This document shows, piece by piece, positions 9,238 to 16,323 of a stretch of DNA of 19,127 bases. A program made the position numbers and the translations under genes. This DNA is from CAJXWH01 sp964343365. GTDB lineage: Bacteria; Pseudomonadota; Gammaproteobacteria; Arenicellales; UBA868. The stretch's first letter is position 1, and every line of letters begins with the position of its first letter. The notes beneath the pieces are model-generated. The model saw nothing but the letters and a program-made list of their open reading frames with translations, searched no databases and was not told the origin of the DNA. The DNA lies in NCBI GenBank assembly GCA_964343365.1, contig CAYFJI010000033.1, positions 1 through 19,127 on the forward strand, given 5' to 3'.

Positions 9238-10272
9238 ATGAAAAGCATGGACTTGGTTAGGGCAATTGACGTTCTTGTGGCAAATCGCAATCTAACCTGC
9301 GATGAAATGGAAGATGTGATTACGACGATTATGCAAGGTAATGCTACACCTGCTCAGATCGGCGCTTTTTTGGTCGCGCTTAGAGTAAAAGGGGAAACCG
9401 TAGAAGAGATAACTGCCGCTGCTAAAGTTGTCAGAAGATTCGCAGCGAAAGTGGTAATAAATTCCGGCAATGTTTTAGATATTGTTGGTACTGGTGGTGA
9501 TGGTGCGGGATTATTTAATGTTTCTACTGCCTCTTCGTTGGTGGCTGCTGGGGCTGGTGCAATTATCGCCAAACATGGAAATCGCGCAGTAACTGGAAAA
9601 TCAGGTAGCGCTGATTTATTGGAAGCAGGAGGAGTAAATATCAACTTAACAGCTAGCGAAGTTGAAAAAACAATTAAATCTGTTGGTATTGGTTATATGT
9701 TTGCACCAGCTCATCATGGAGCATTCAAGCATCTTGTGGGGCCTAGACAAGAAATAGGTATTCGTACTATGTTTAATTTGCTAGGGCCGTTGACTAATCC
9801 TGCTGGCGCAAAATCTCAATTAGTTGGAGTTTTCCATCGCAAGTGGGTAAGGCCGATAGCTGAAGTTTTCAAAAGTTTAGGAAGTATTCATACAGTTGTT
9901 GTCCATTCCCATGATGGATTAGATGAAATTAGCATTGCTGCTCCTACAAACGTCTCGGAGTTAAAAAACGGGCGCATTCTTGATTACCAGATTTCACCTA
10001 TCGATTTCGGGTTTAATCTTCAGTCGATTGAAGACTTGCGAGTAGAGAGTGTTGCTGCCAGTTTTAGTCTTGTGAAAAATGCACTGATGGGGGCGCAAGG
10101 ACCTGCCTATGATATGATTGCATTAAACGCGGGGGCAGCTATTTATGCATGCGATCTTGTCACTGCCCTAGATGCAGGAGTGAAAAAAGCTTGTGAAATT
10201 CTAGATGCTGGTTATGGCTTTAAAAAGTTAAACGAATTAGCTACCTTTACTCAAAGATTCTCTGCTGATTGA
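9238..10272 (+). CDS. trpD: Anthranilate phosphoribosyltransferase
   Basis: Transfers phosphoribose from PRPP to anthranilate, the second step of tryptophan synthesis. At 344 residues it is full length. Motifs: PRPP-binding GTGGD (84-88), NVSTASS (94-100), KHGNRAVTGKSGSADLLEAGGV region (112-133), MFNLLGPLTNPA, HSHDGLDEIS and GPAYDMIALNAGAAI. The usual KHGNRAVSSKSGSADVLE reads TGKSGSADLLE here, a mild departure. The start is uncertain: ATG 9238 and ATG 9247 are both in frame, and neither has a good Shine-Dalgarno. The gene stands apart from other trp genes, where trpG and trpC would normally flank it. The downstream intergenic region (10273-10480) has no coding capacity. TrpD2/YbiB-type paralogues exist, but the intact anthranilate-family motifs favour TrpD. 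Confidence 0.93.
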   Translation: MKSMDLVRAIDVLVANRNLTCDEMEDVITTIMQGNATPAQIGAFLVALRVKGETVEEITAAAKVVRRFAAKVVINSGNVLDIVGTGGDGAGLFNVSTASSLVAAGAGAIIAKHGNRAVTGKSGSADLLEAGGVNINLTASEVEKTIKSVGIGYMFAPAHHGAFKHLVGPRQEIGIRTMFNLLGPLTNPAGAKSQLVGVFHRKWVRPIAEVFKSLGSIHTVVVHSHDGLDEISIAAPTNVSELKNGRILDYQISPIDFGFNLQSIEDLRVESVAASFSLVKNALMGAQGPAYDMIALNAGAAIYACDLVTALDAGVKKACEILDAGYGFKKLNELATFTQRFSAD

Positions 10273-10480
10273 TCTTTGAATAGTATATGATCAGAAAAAA
10301 CAAAAAATTTTCCAAAAATGCCATTTGAGATCAAAATTTTATGTTGTTAGAAAAGAATTGACTCTATAGTCTAATTTCCGCAGTTTTTCTGATGGAGACG
10401 TTGGTTTCAAAACAAATCAGAATTAAATCGTTGTCTAACTTGCCAACTAAGCTTAAACTAAGGGTTCAATGAACAACTTT
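10273..10480. other. Intergenic stretch after trpD, no gene seen
   Basis: AT-rich sequence with stops in all frames. A weak stem (TGATC/GATCA, about 10268-10290) follows trpD but lacks a T-tract. TTGTTA (10344-10349) with TATAGT (10365-10370) is a poor promoter candidate with a short 15-nt spacer, and could serve the element that begins at 10481. I cannot assign a known RNA family here. Confidence 0.5.
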
Positions 10481-10496
10481 TAAGGGGGTGATCCAA
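10481..10496 (+). promoter_or_regulatory. Extended Shine-Dalgarno, 16-nt complement of the 16S rRNA 3' end
   Basis: TAAGGGGGTGATCCAA matches the exact complement of the conserved 16S 3' tail (TAAGGAGGTGATCCAA) except for one A-to-G, which still pairs as G-U. The core is 9 nt before ATG 10498. No other gene in the window has anything near this. Confidence 0.7.
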
Positions 10497-10497
10497 A

Positions 10498-10572
10498 ATG
10501 TCTAGTGATAGGTCATTATTCACAGTGAACTTTGGTGTTTACTTTAAGTTTCGGAGAAACCTCTTAAATTAG
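10498..10572 (+). CDS. Possible 24-residue leader or small peptide, Phe-rich
   Basis: A short ORF (ATG 10498, TAG 10570-10572) placed ideally behind the extended ribosome binding site. The peptide begins MSSDRSLF and has Phe at positions 8, 12, 16 and 18 and Tyr at 15, then ends basic-polar (KFRRNLLN). The clustered aromatic codons followed by hairpins and a terminator resemble a Phe-type attenuation leader, but the next gene (10675) is a small membrane protein, not a phenylalanine biosynthesis or tRNA synthetase gene. It may instead be a genuine micropeptide or chance. No recognised family. The support is the ribosome binding site alone. Confidence 0.4.
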   Translation: MSSDRSLFTVNFGVYFKFRRNLLN

Positions 10573-10623
10573 AGTAGACACTTGCTATCCAGTGATGATG
10601 TTCACTGCGATAAACCATCACGG

Positions 10624-10653
10624 CGCCCACTAAATAGTGGGCGTCTTTGTTTT
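10624..10653 (+). terminator. Rho-independent terminator
   Basis: CGCCCACT (10624-10631), AAAT loop, AGTGGGCG (10636-10643): a perfect 8-bp GC-rich stem followed by TCTTTGTTTT. It ends 21 nt before the start of the next ORF. Confidence 0.88.
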
Positions 10654-10674
10654 ATGTTTTAGTAGAATAAAGAT

Positions 10675-10896
10675 ATGAGCCAACAAATAAAAATAATTTT
10701 TAGGGCGGGGGTAATCGTTATATGGCTGGTGTCGTTTTTTTGGTTCGTGTTTTTTGCTATTACCTTCTTACAGGGGATGGGATTGCTGCCTTTAGTAATA
10801 GCAGTGGGAGTGTTATTTATGGGTCTAATTGGTCATTACTTTTGGCGCCAGGTTTTTTCCATTAAACCCAAAACCCGATATGGCCGACAAGAATAG
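10675..10896 (+). CDS. Small two-helix inner-membrane protein, unrecognised
   Basis: 73 residues with two adjacent hydrophobic helices, about 10-33 (AGVIVIWLVSFFWFVFFAIT) and 35-57, joined by a short QGMG-type turn. A charged start (KIIFR) and a basic tail (KPKTRYGRQE) suggest both ends lie on the cytoplasmic side. The ribosome binding site is weak (TAAAG). The gene starts 21 nt after the terminator at 10624-10653, so it either has its own promoter or depends on read-through. I do not recognise a family and assign no function. Codon content and the clean membrane pattern make it likely real. Confidence 0.6.
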   Translation: MSQQIKIIFRAGVIVIWLVSFFWFVFFAITFLQGMGLLPLVIAVGVLFMGLIGHYFWRQVFSIKPKTRYGRQE

Positions 10897-11177
10897 GCAG
10901 TATCTAGGTATTATTTGCTTTTTGCAATTGTCCCAGAAATAGTAATCGTATCTTAGATGAAATTGACAGACTGAGAGATATTTGTTGTCGCAAATTCTAA
11001 ACCTTCGTTTGGTTGTCAATATTGGGTTTTTCATAAGTTAACTACGAATTCGGCGATAGTTGGCTATGGAGCAGCATATTCATTACCTTTTTATCCAAAG
11101 TTTTTAGAAAACCTTGTTTAAAGATTATTTTTTTACGTCATGTTGTATAACAAACCATTCCAAATCGAGAAGCTTTG
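10897..11177. other. Gene-poor stretch, no intact gene seen
   Basis: Stops interrupt all frames. A plus-strand run at about 11038-11118 (SAIVGYGAAYSLPFYPKFLE) looks protein-like but has no start and stops at once. It may belong to the same decayed gene as the remnant that follows. No terminator or RNA gene is evident. Confidence 0.4.
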
Positions 11178-11421
11178 ATGGGAAATTTATACTTCTGGGT
11201 ACGATCACAAATCAGACGCTTCTTTAATCCCCATGTTAAGCGTTATTGAAGCAAGCATTTTGGGATACCGTCGGTAAAGAGCTAGATAGGCCAATTTTTT
11301 ATCTGTCGGGCGAACATGCGCTGATCGCTTGCGTAGCTGTACTTACTTGTATCAAGAGCTCGGCGATGTCGCAAAAGACGATATACTCCACAGCAGAGGT
11401 TTTATCAATTTAGAAGATTAG
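11178..11421 (+). pseudogene. Possible decayed small gene, two single-base frame breaks
   Basis: Three consecutive short open segments in different frames read as one continuous, protein-like sequence. The first starts at ATG 11178 (MGNLYFWVRSQIRRFFNPHV) and stops at 11247-11249. The second, around 11246-11345, reads LKQAFWDTVGKELDRPIFYL and SGEHALIACVAVLT. The third, to the TAG at 11419-11421, reads YLYQELGDVAKDDILHSRGF and INLED. Both joins need one added base, i.e. each looks like a one-base loss. I do not recognise the family. The stop meets the end of the opposite-strand gene at 11418. This is inference from composition and frame continuity only; chance open frames are possible. Confidence 0.35.
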
Positions 11422-11690
11422 GTTTTTTTCTTAGGAATAGTTCTTTGATTAAGATCTTCCACCAATATGCCACAGTAATCAATTACTTCCTCTTTAGTTC
11501 CTTGCCTATAGCCAGTCACCTGAGAAACAGTGTTTGCTACGACATATCGATAACAACTTCCGTCGGTAGATAGGCTTGGTAGATCAGCTTTCTCTATCTT
11601 GCGTATAGCATATTCTAAATGCCCGAATTGCTCGCGATCCAGAGAAACTGAGGCTTCAATTTTTTTTTGGTTTGGCTTTGAATCTGTCAT
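11418..11690 (-). CDS. Hypothetical 90-residue protein
   Basis: A soluble, charged protein with no membrane segment or signal peptide. It starts MTDSKPNQKKIEASVSLDRE and ends in a basic PKKKT tail. The middle (CYRYVVANTVSQVTGYRQGT followed by KEEVIDYCGILVEDLNQR) has a regular helical pattern and codes well, so it is probably expressed. No Shine-Dalgarno is evident before ATG 11690. It lies between two broken coding remnants, in the least gene-dense part of the window. I do not recognise a family and assign no function. Confidence 0.55.
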   Translation of the reverse strand: MTDSKPNQKKIEASVSLDREQFGHLEYAIRKIEKADLPSLSTDGSCYRYVVANTVSQVTGYRQGTKEEVIDYCGILVEDLNQRTIPKKKT

Positions 11691-11708
11691 TATTTAGACC
11701 GGTTATGA

Positions 11709-11926
11709 TTAAATTCCTTGTAGGATTCTTTTACCCCGATCTGCAAAGTCGAGATTAAACGGAAAGGTGATGGTATTACCTAATTCTAATGATTTATTTA
11801 GATTTTTGCATCCATTTCTAGTAATTTAATTATGCACTCAACGATGAACTCATTTAAGTTGTTTGTCTCTATTTTTGTCAAAGAGAATACCAGCCATTTA
11901 CGAAGCAAGAAATCCTTTTCACTGAA
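11709..11926 (-). pseudogene. Possible broken small gene, one-base frame break in an A5 run
   Basis: Reading the minus strand, an open segment from about 11926 (SEKDFLLRKWLVFSLTKIET, then NNLNEFIVECIIKLLEMDAK) stops at 11800-11798. Adding one A at the A5 run (plus-strand T5, 11803-11807) continues it as NLNKSLELGNTITFPFNLDF and ADRGKRILQGI to a TAA at 11711-11709. The joined reading is about 73 residues without a clear ATG start. It follows the sulfotransferase-like gene in the same frame after a double stop (TAG TAA, 11941-11936). Family unknown. The smooth continuation across the join is the main support. Confidence 0.4.
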
Positions 11927-11938
11927 AATCCAATATTA

Positions 11939-12829
11939 CTAATTGAAACTTATTGGTTGATTAGGTAATGGGTTATGTTTTTCTGCATATGCTTTACATA
12001 ATGCCCAATCTTGAGCTGTTTCTTCGCGTATACGAGCAAGGTGTGTTGGTGCAATCAGCGGTTCATCTCCAACAAGTGACGCCGGCACTAATTTAGCGAG
12101 AAGGAGAACTAGATGACAGCATATTAGATGCATTCTACGATTAAATCTATGTATTGTTGGGTTAGGATGCGGTTTTGGTAGCGGTGTAAACAGTAGTGAT
12201 CCCACTCGTCTCGAAATCTTTAATTGTTTTGAGTCATAGGATTTGTGAACTCTGTCTGGTCTGATTTGGGATAAATTGCATTTAGTTCCAGTAAAAGTAG
12301 TAAGGCGAGCAATAAATCCTTCCAGGTTGTTGGTAAGTTCTTCCTGAAATAGAACAAGTGGTGGAGATTCAAAATAATTTTCAATCATTTCAATCATTTT
12401 CATGAATTGAATGTTATCAACACCAAAAAACTTGGGCTTACTGGTATCCATATTAATGAAAGTTTCAAATGTATAGCTACCACCATTCTTTACATATCGG
12501 CGATAGTGGGATGCTAACCATTGGTCATGTCTTCGTAATACAAGGATAACTTTTCCATCTTTTCGATAGTCAGCGAATTCGTTAAGTCGAGAATTAAGTC
12601 TTAAAGCTGCTTCACGAGAGATCAAATATTTTTTGTGGCTACTGCTCTCGATCAGTTTTGAGAATTGCCGATATCTATTTCGTGGTATGTACCGAATGCC
12701 TTCTAGTTCTGGGAATATCCTGTTTTGTAAAAAAGTAGATGCGGCACGCCCTAATCCAACATGAAAAAAAATTTCAAATTCGTTTTCCACTGGATTTATA
12801 TTAGACAAATATACTATGCTCCTGTTCAA
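11939..12829 (-). CDS. Sulfotransferase-family protein
   Basis: Probably a PAPS-dependent sulfotransferase, or a relative using the same fold. The N-terminal FFHVGLGRAASTFLQNRIFP (21-40) matches the P-loop-like 5'-phosphosulfate-binding segment in a degenerate form. KVILVLRRHDQWLASHYRRY (93-112) matches the 3'-phosphate motif, with Arg 99/100 and Ser 108. The length of 296 residues suits a bacterial single-domain member. The start is TTG 12829, giving a TTGA overlap with the stop of the DsbA gene; no in-frame ATG precedes the P-loop. It is the third gene of an apparent operon with a membrane protein and DsbA. The acceptor substrate cannot be told. No signal peptide, so it is cytoplasmic. The lower-scoring P-loop and the unusual partnership suggest acquisition by transfer (inference). 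Confidence 0.75.
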   Translation of the reverse strand: MNRSIVYLSNINPVENEFEIFFHVGLGRAASTFLQNRIFPELEGIRYIPRNRYRQFSKLIESSSHKKYLISREAALRLNSRLNEFADYRKDGKVILVLRRHDQWLASHYRRYVKNGGSYTFETFINMDTSKPKFFGVDNIQFMKMIEMIENYFESPPLVLFQEELTNNLEGFIARLTTFTGTKCNLSQIRPDRVHKSYDSKQLKISRRVGSLLFTPLPKPHPNPTIHRFNRRMHLICCHLVLLLAKLVPASLVGDEPLIAPTHLARIREETAQDWALCKAYAEKHNPLPNQPISFN

Positions 12830-13488
12830 TTAGAACGTTCTTTTTCAGCCAAACTAGCAAGATAATTAATTAGATCTATTAGTTCGTCATGGCCACCAGC
12901 AAGAGAGACTTTTGTCCTAAATTTTCCGTCAACTACTATTGTCGGAACACCATCAGTTTTATATGCACGAGTGAGCTTATTTGCAGCCTCCACTTTTGAA
13001 TTGACATAGAATGAATTCAAAAATGTATCGATAAAAAGTTGTTGGTCTATATCGAACTCCGAAGCCCATTTAGCAACTTGATCTTCTGTCAGAAGTGATC
13101 GACGTTCTTTATGAATTGCATCGAAATAGGCATCATGTAATACATCTGTTAGACCAAGTGCATCAAATGTATAAAAAACACGAGCATCAAATTCCCAGGA
13201 CTTGGTAAGAACTGCCGGCAATCTTATATACTCTATATATTCAGGAAGATTTTTTTGCCATCGGTTTAAGTATGGTTCAAGTCTGTAGCAATGAGGGCAT
13301 CTATACCAAAAGATCTCAAGGACCTCAATTTTTTCTCCCGTTTGTACTGCGAGAGGCTTATCTAGGCGAACAAAATTAACATCCTCGATAAATTCCTGGG
13401 CAGTTGAATTGCCGCACATTAAGATGCTAGCTAAAACAAGCAAGAGTAAGGTTTTCAATTTCATTAATTTGCTCGGTGGTATTTTCAT
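12826..13488 (-). CDS. dsbA: Periplasmic thiol:disulfide oxidase DsbA
   Basis: Introduces disulfide bonds into exported proteins and is normally reoxidised by DsbB. It is 220 residues from ATG 13488, which overlaps the upstream stop (ATGA, 13488-13485). The open frame extends 47 codons further up, but that part is low-complexity (Asn/Ser-rich) and lies inside the upstream gene. A signal peptide is clear (KLKTLLLLVLASILM), with likely cleavage after STA at residue 30. The thioredoxin fold carries WYRCPHCYRLEP with the active-site pair C64-P-H-C67, the canonical DsbA CPHC, and the cis-proline loop DGVPTIVVDG near residue 185. A second possible start is the Met at 13464. Downstream it overlaps the sulfotransferase-like gene by 4 nt. 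Confident. Confidence 0.94.
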   Translation of the reverse strand: MKIPPSKLMKLKTLLLLVLASILMCGNSTAQEFIEDVNFVRLDKPLAVQTGEKIEVLEIFWYRCPHCYRLEPYLNRWQKNLPEYIEYIRLPAVLTKSWEFDARVFYTFDALGLTDVLHDAYFDAIHKERRSLLTEDQVAKWASEFDIDQQLFIDTFLNSFYVNSKVEAANKLTRAYKTDGVPTIVVDGKFRTKVSLAGGHDELIDLINYLASLAEKERSN

Positions 13489-14018
13489 AGAGTTCCCACG
13501 ATTGGGGTTGCAATTACAAATACTAGCATTAGTAGTAAAGCTTGACTTCCAATTATAATTAAAACTGCTGCTATTACTGGAATTTGCATTGCTTGCCTTA
13601 GGATGGATGCTGTAACAGCAAGTGTCCAAATCGAAATACCTGCTATCGCGATTAATGGTACGGTCAGACTCATACCCGAAAGATCTGGAGTTAATAATCT
13701 AGCATGCCAACCAGAAAGTGGGATTGTTATTAGCTGGAGGATAGTAATGGCTCCATAGATACCAGTAGTCGTTTGCACCCAGCGCTCTCGTCGCCGACGT
13801 AAAAAGAGAGTCACTCCAATAATTAATGCGAAAAATAAGACCTGAATAGTAGATACCAGAAGAGCTCCCGAAACTCTATAATCAGGGACGGCATTGATCG
13901 CTCCGCTAATTATTGCCGTTCCAGCTGTCACCAGCAACAATGTGTCGGATTTTGGCACGTTTGCGGCTGGTTGCCGAAATAGGCAAAGATCGAAAAACAG
14001 TCTAAAGTAGTTCAGCAT
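13485..14018 (-). CDS. Multi-pass inner-membrane protein upstream of dsbA, unrecognised
   Basis: 177 residues from ATG 14018. An upstream in-frame TTG at 14042 would add 8 residues, but the start MLNYFRLFFDLCLFRQPAAN looks like a natural N-terminus. Hydrophobic segments lie at about 25-43, 51-73, 86-102, 118-139 and 146-171, so there are four or five transmembrane helices, with a strongly basic loop (RRRRER, 74-79) that should be cytoplasmic. The stop overlaps the dsbA start (ATGA), so the two are translationally coupled. It resembles small Yip1-like or uncharacterised membrane proteins by layout only; no catalytic cysteines of DsbB type are present, so it is not an obvious reoxidation partner. 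Divergent from rnd. Confidence 0.72.
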   Translation of the reverse strand: MLNYFRLFFDLCLFRQPAANVPKSDTLLLVTAGTAIISGAINAVPDYRVSGALLVSTIQVLFFALIIGVTLFLRRRRERWVQTTTGIYGAITILQLITIPLSGWHARLLTPDLSGMSLTVPLIAIAGISIWTLAVTASILRQAMQIPVIAAVLIIIGSQALLLMLVFVIATPIVGTL

Positions 14019-14161
14019 GGAGATCTCGTTTAATACGTTCAAATACTAGGTGTATATATGTAGATGATAACACTTTGGTCAATTCAATTATATTTTTTTG
14101 GAGCAAGCACCTTCGATACGTCTAATATTGAAGTGGTTTCTGCGAATATACTGGAGCATCT

Positions 14162-15253
14162 ATGAATAGGATAATTGCTGATCAGCAAGAACTTGAGGAG
14201 TTATGTAAAATGGCGTGCGAGTCGCCATGGGTTGGTTTGGATACGGAATTTAATAGGGTAGGCGCATATTACCCTAAACTCTGTCTATTGCAACTATCAT
14301 GCCCCAAGTTTACGGTTTGTATAGACCCACTTGCAGATTTGGACCTTTCGTTGTTTCAATCATTTTTGAGAAATCCTGCTATAAAGAAGATATTCCATGC
14401 TGCTCGCCAAGATGTCGAGGCACTTTTTGTGGCTTTTAATTCAACACCGAAACCCTTGTTTGATACACAAATTGCCGCTCAGTTGTGTGGATATCGAGAA
14501 CAAATTGCGTATGCTGAATTAACGAAACTTATTTGTTCAGTTAATTTGCCCAAAACACACACGCGGATAGATTGGTCAAAGAGGCCGTTGAACGATTCCG
14601 AAATACAGTATGCACTTGATGATGCGAGATTCTTGGGTCAAATCTATAAAACTTTGGATCAGCAATTGGCAGCTTATGGTCGAGATAAATGGGTTCGTGA
14701 AGATTGTGAGCGATTAAGTAATTCAAATTCGGTTGATTTTGGCGCGGCTAGAGCAATTCATAAAGTACAGTTACGCGCCCGGGATCTGGATCAGGAAGGA
14801 CAAAGCGTTGTGCATCAGCTCGCAATATGGCGTGAGACAGTGGCTATGAAACAAAATCTACCTAGAGAATGGATACTTTCGTCAAACAATATGATTCTGA
14901 TCGGACAAGTTTTGCCAGGAAAATTGGAAGATCTTAGCAGTCATCCTATGCTAGCCAAACTTGCCGCGAAATCGTGGTTCCGAGATCTTATCCTAGCAGT
15001 AAAAAAAGGTCAGCAAAAGCAATATTCCTTTGTTCCTATAGTGGGCCATTCTCGTTTGACTTACGAAGAGAAAAAGAAAGAAAAATTTCTTTGGGATAAA
15101 CTCCAAAATATATGCTCCGAATTTAATATTGTATCAGCAGCGGTCTGCTCCAAGAGGGATATCCGTAAACTGATTCGCGGAGACACAGACATAAAATTGC
15201 TGAATGGCTGGAGAGAGCAATTTATTGGACGAACCTTGGTTGAATTTTTATAA
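14162..15253 (+). CDS. rnd: Ribonuclease D
   Basis: A 3'-to-5' exoribonuclease that trims tRNA precursors and other structured RNAs. At 363 residues it is of normal length. The N-terminal DEDDy exonuclease domain is complete: D27 and E29 in GLDTEF, D84 in HAARQD, and Y150 with D154 in YALDDARFL. An HRDC-type helical region follows (about 210-290, RARDLDQEGQSVVHQLAIWRE), and a second helical region reaches the C-terminus. GGAG (14153-14156) lies 5 nt before ATG 14162. The gene is divergent from the membrane protein/dsbA unit and is followed 47 nt later by mdh. Confident. Confidence 0.95.
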   Translation: MNRIIADQQELEELCKMACESPWVGLDTEFNRVGAYYPKLCLLQLSCPKFTVCIDPLADLDLSLFQSFLRNPAIKKIFHAARQDVEALFVAFNSTPKPLFDTQIAAQLCGYREQIAYAELTKLICSVNLPKTHTRIDWSKRPLNDSEIQYALDDARFLGQIYKTLDQQLAAYGRDKWVREDCERLSNSNSVDFGAARAIHKVQLRARDLDQEGQSVVHQLAIWRETVAMKQNLPREWILSSNNMILIGQVLPGKLEDLSSHPMLAKLAAKSWFRDLILAVKKGQQKQYSFVPIVGHSRLTYEEKKKEKFLWDKLQNICSEFNIVSAAVCSKRDIRKLIRGDTDIKLLNGWREQFIGRTLVEFL

Positions 15254-15300
15254 TGCTGGAGTGTTAATATAATTGAATTACATATAATTGGAGTCTATCG

Positions 15301-16278
15301 ATGAAATCAGCGGTAAGAATAGCGGTGACTGGAGCAGCAGGACAAATTAGTTACTCACTTTTATTTCGTATAGCTTCAGGGGACATGTTAGGCCAAGATC
15401 AGCCTGTGATTTTACATTTGTTAGAAATTCCTGATGGTATGGAAACGCTTAATGGCGTAGTAATGGAATTGAGTGATTCAGCTTTCCCATTATTAGAATC
15501 AATTAAAATTGGATCGGATGCTCGGGATATATTTGGCGATATCGACTATGCTCTTCTAATTGGTGCAAGACCAAGAACTTTGGGAATGGAACGCAAAGAT
15601 CTTTTATCTCACAATGCTGCAATATTTTCAGACCAAGGCAAAGCATTAGATGAAAGTGCAAAAAGAGAAGTACGTGTTTTGGTTGTTGGTAATCCAGCAA
15701 ATACTAACGCACTCATTGCATCATCAAATGCTAAAAATCTTAATCCTATTCAATTTACAGCTATGACACGACTTGATCATAATCGGGCGATTTATAAGTT
15801 AGCGCAATATTTGGGAACCCATTGTAGCAAGATAAAAAAAATGAGTATATGGGGTAATCATTCTGCTACTCAATATCCTGATATTTCTCATGTAGAATTT
15901 AGTGGTCAGTCTGCTAAAGACTTAGTGGATGGAGAGTGGGTCAAGTCTGTGTTTGTTCCTGATGTTCAACAAAGAGGCGTAGCTATACAGAAAGCTAGAG
16001 GTGCATCGAGTGCTGCATCAGCTGCAGCTGCTGCGCTTGATCATATTCGTAGCTGGGTTAATGGAACTGAGTCAGGAGATTGGACCAGCATGGCAATCAT
16101 GAGCAATGGCAGTTATGGGATAGACGATGGATTGATGTGTTCTTTTCCTGTGAGTTGTAGATCGGGGAAAATATCAATTGTACCTGATCTAGCATTAGAT
16201 TCCACGAGCAGAATACGAATTATGGCGTCGGTAGATGAACTAAAAGAGGAAAGGGATGCAGTTAGACATTTACTTTGA
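15301..16278 (+). CDS. mdh: NAD-dependent malate dehydrogenase
   Basis: Oxidises malate to oxaloacetate in the TCA cycle. It is 325 residues and belongs to the MDH type (with YP-like GAAGQISYSLLFRI, 11-24) found in beta- and some gammaproteobacteria, rather than the E. coli type. Catalytic and binding residues are present: R92 and R98 in GARPRTLGMERKDLL, N131 in VVGNPANTNA, D159 and R162 in MTRLDHNRA, and the proton acceptor H187 in WGNHSATQYPD. The usual GARPRGPGMERKDLL reads RTLGMERKDLL, a change in the mobile loop that is probably tolerated. GGAG (15290-15293) lies 7 nt before the ATG. It converges on moeB with a 45-nt gap and no clear terminator. Confidence 0.96.
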   Translation: MKSAVRIAVTGAAGQISYSLLFRIASGDMLGQDQPVILHLLEIPDGMETLNGVVMELSDSAFPLLESIKIGSDARDIFGDIDYALLIGARPRTLGMERKDLLSHNAAIFSDQGKALDESAKREVRVLVVGNPANTNALIASSNAKNLNPIQFTAMTRLDHNRAIYKLAQYLGTHCSKIKKMSIWGNHSATQYPDISHVEFSGQSAKDLVDGEWVKSVFVPDVQQRGVAIQKARGASSAASAAAAALDHIRSWVNGTESGDWTSMAIMSNGSYGIDDGLMCSFPVSCRSGKISIVPDLALDSTSRIRIMASVDELKEERDAVRHLL

Positions 16279-16323
16279 ACATGCAGCCGATCAATCCTAA
16301 GCTTATTTAAATTGCATTTCAGT

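Larger units (their letters stand above)
10481..10653 (+). ncRNA. Candidate structured short transcript or leader ending in an intrinsic terminator
   Basis: A compact run of hairpins: AGTGAAC/GTTTACT (10524-10543, one G-U), GTTTC/GAAAC (10548-10560), CAGTGA/TCACTG (10590-10607, extended by ATC/GAT past a bulged C), then a strong terminator. GTGATG (10592-10597) can alternatively pair with CATCAC (10616-10621), which excludes the third hairpin. The first two hairpins lie inside a 24-codon ORF. It could be an attenuator-type leader, a small mRNA or an sRNA. I do not recognise a family; 6S RNA, tmRNA and SRP RNA hallmarks are absent. Confidence 0.4.

Noticed and set aside
10481..10496. Antisense fragment of a 16S rRNA gene
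   Set aside because: The match to the 16S 3' end covers only these 16 bases; flanking sequence does not continue the rRNA, so a ribosome binding site is the simpler reading.
10371..10653. 6S RNA, tmRNA or SRP RNA in the trpD downstream region
   Set aside because: An AGGGTTCAA string (10460-10468) recalls 6S RNA and the T-loop, but there is no closing stem, no acceptor arm or tag frame, and no SRP core motif.
10825..11034. 69-residue minus-strand open frame
   Set aside because: It overlaps the small membrane protein in reverse, has no ribosome binding site, and its composition (many Cys, Tyr, Lys, Asn) looks like non-coding AT-rich sequence.
13489..13629. N-terminal extension of DsbA to 13629
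   Set aside because: It is low-complexity, lies within the upstream gene and precedes a clear signal peptide starting after 13488.
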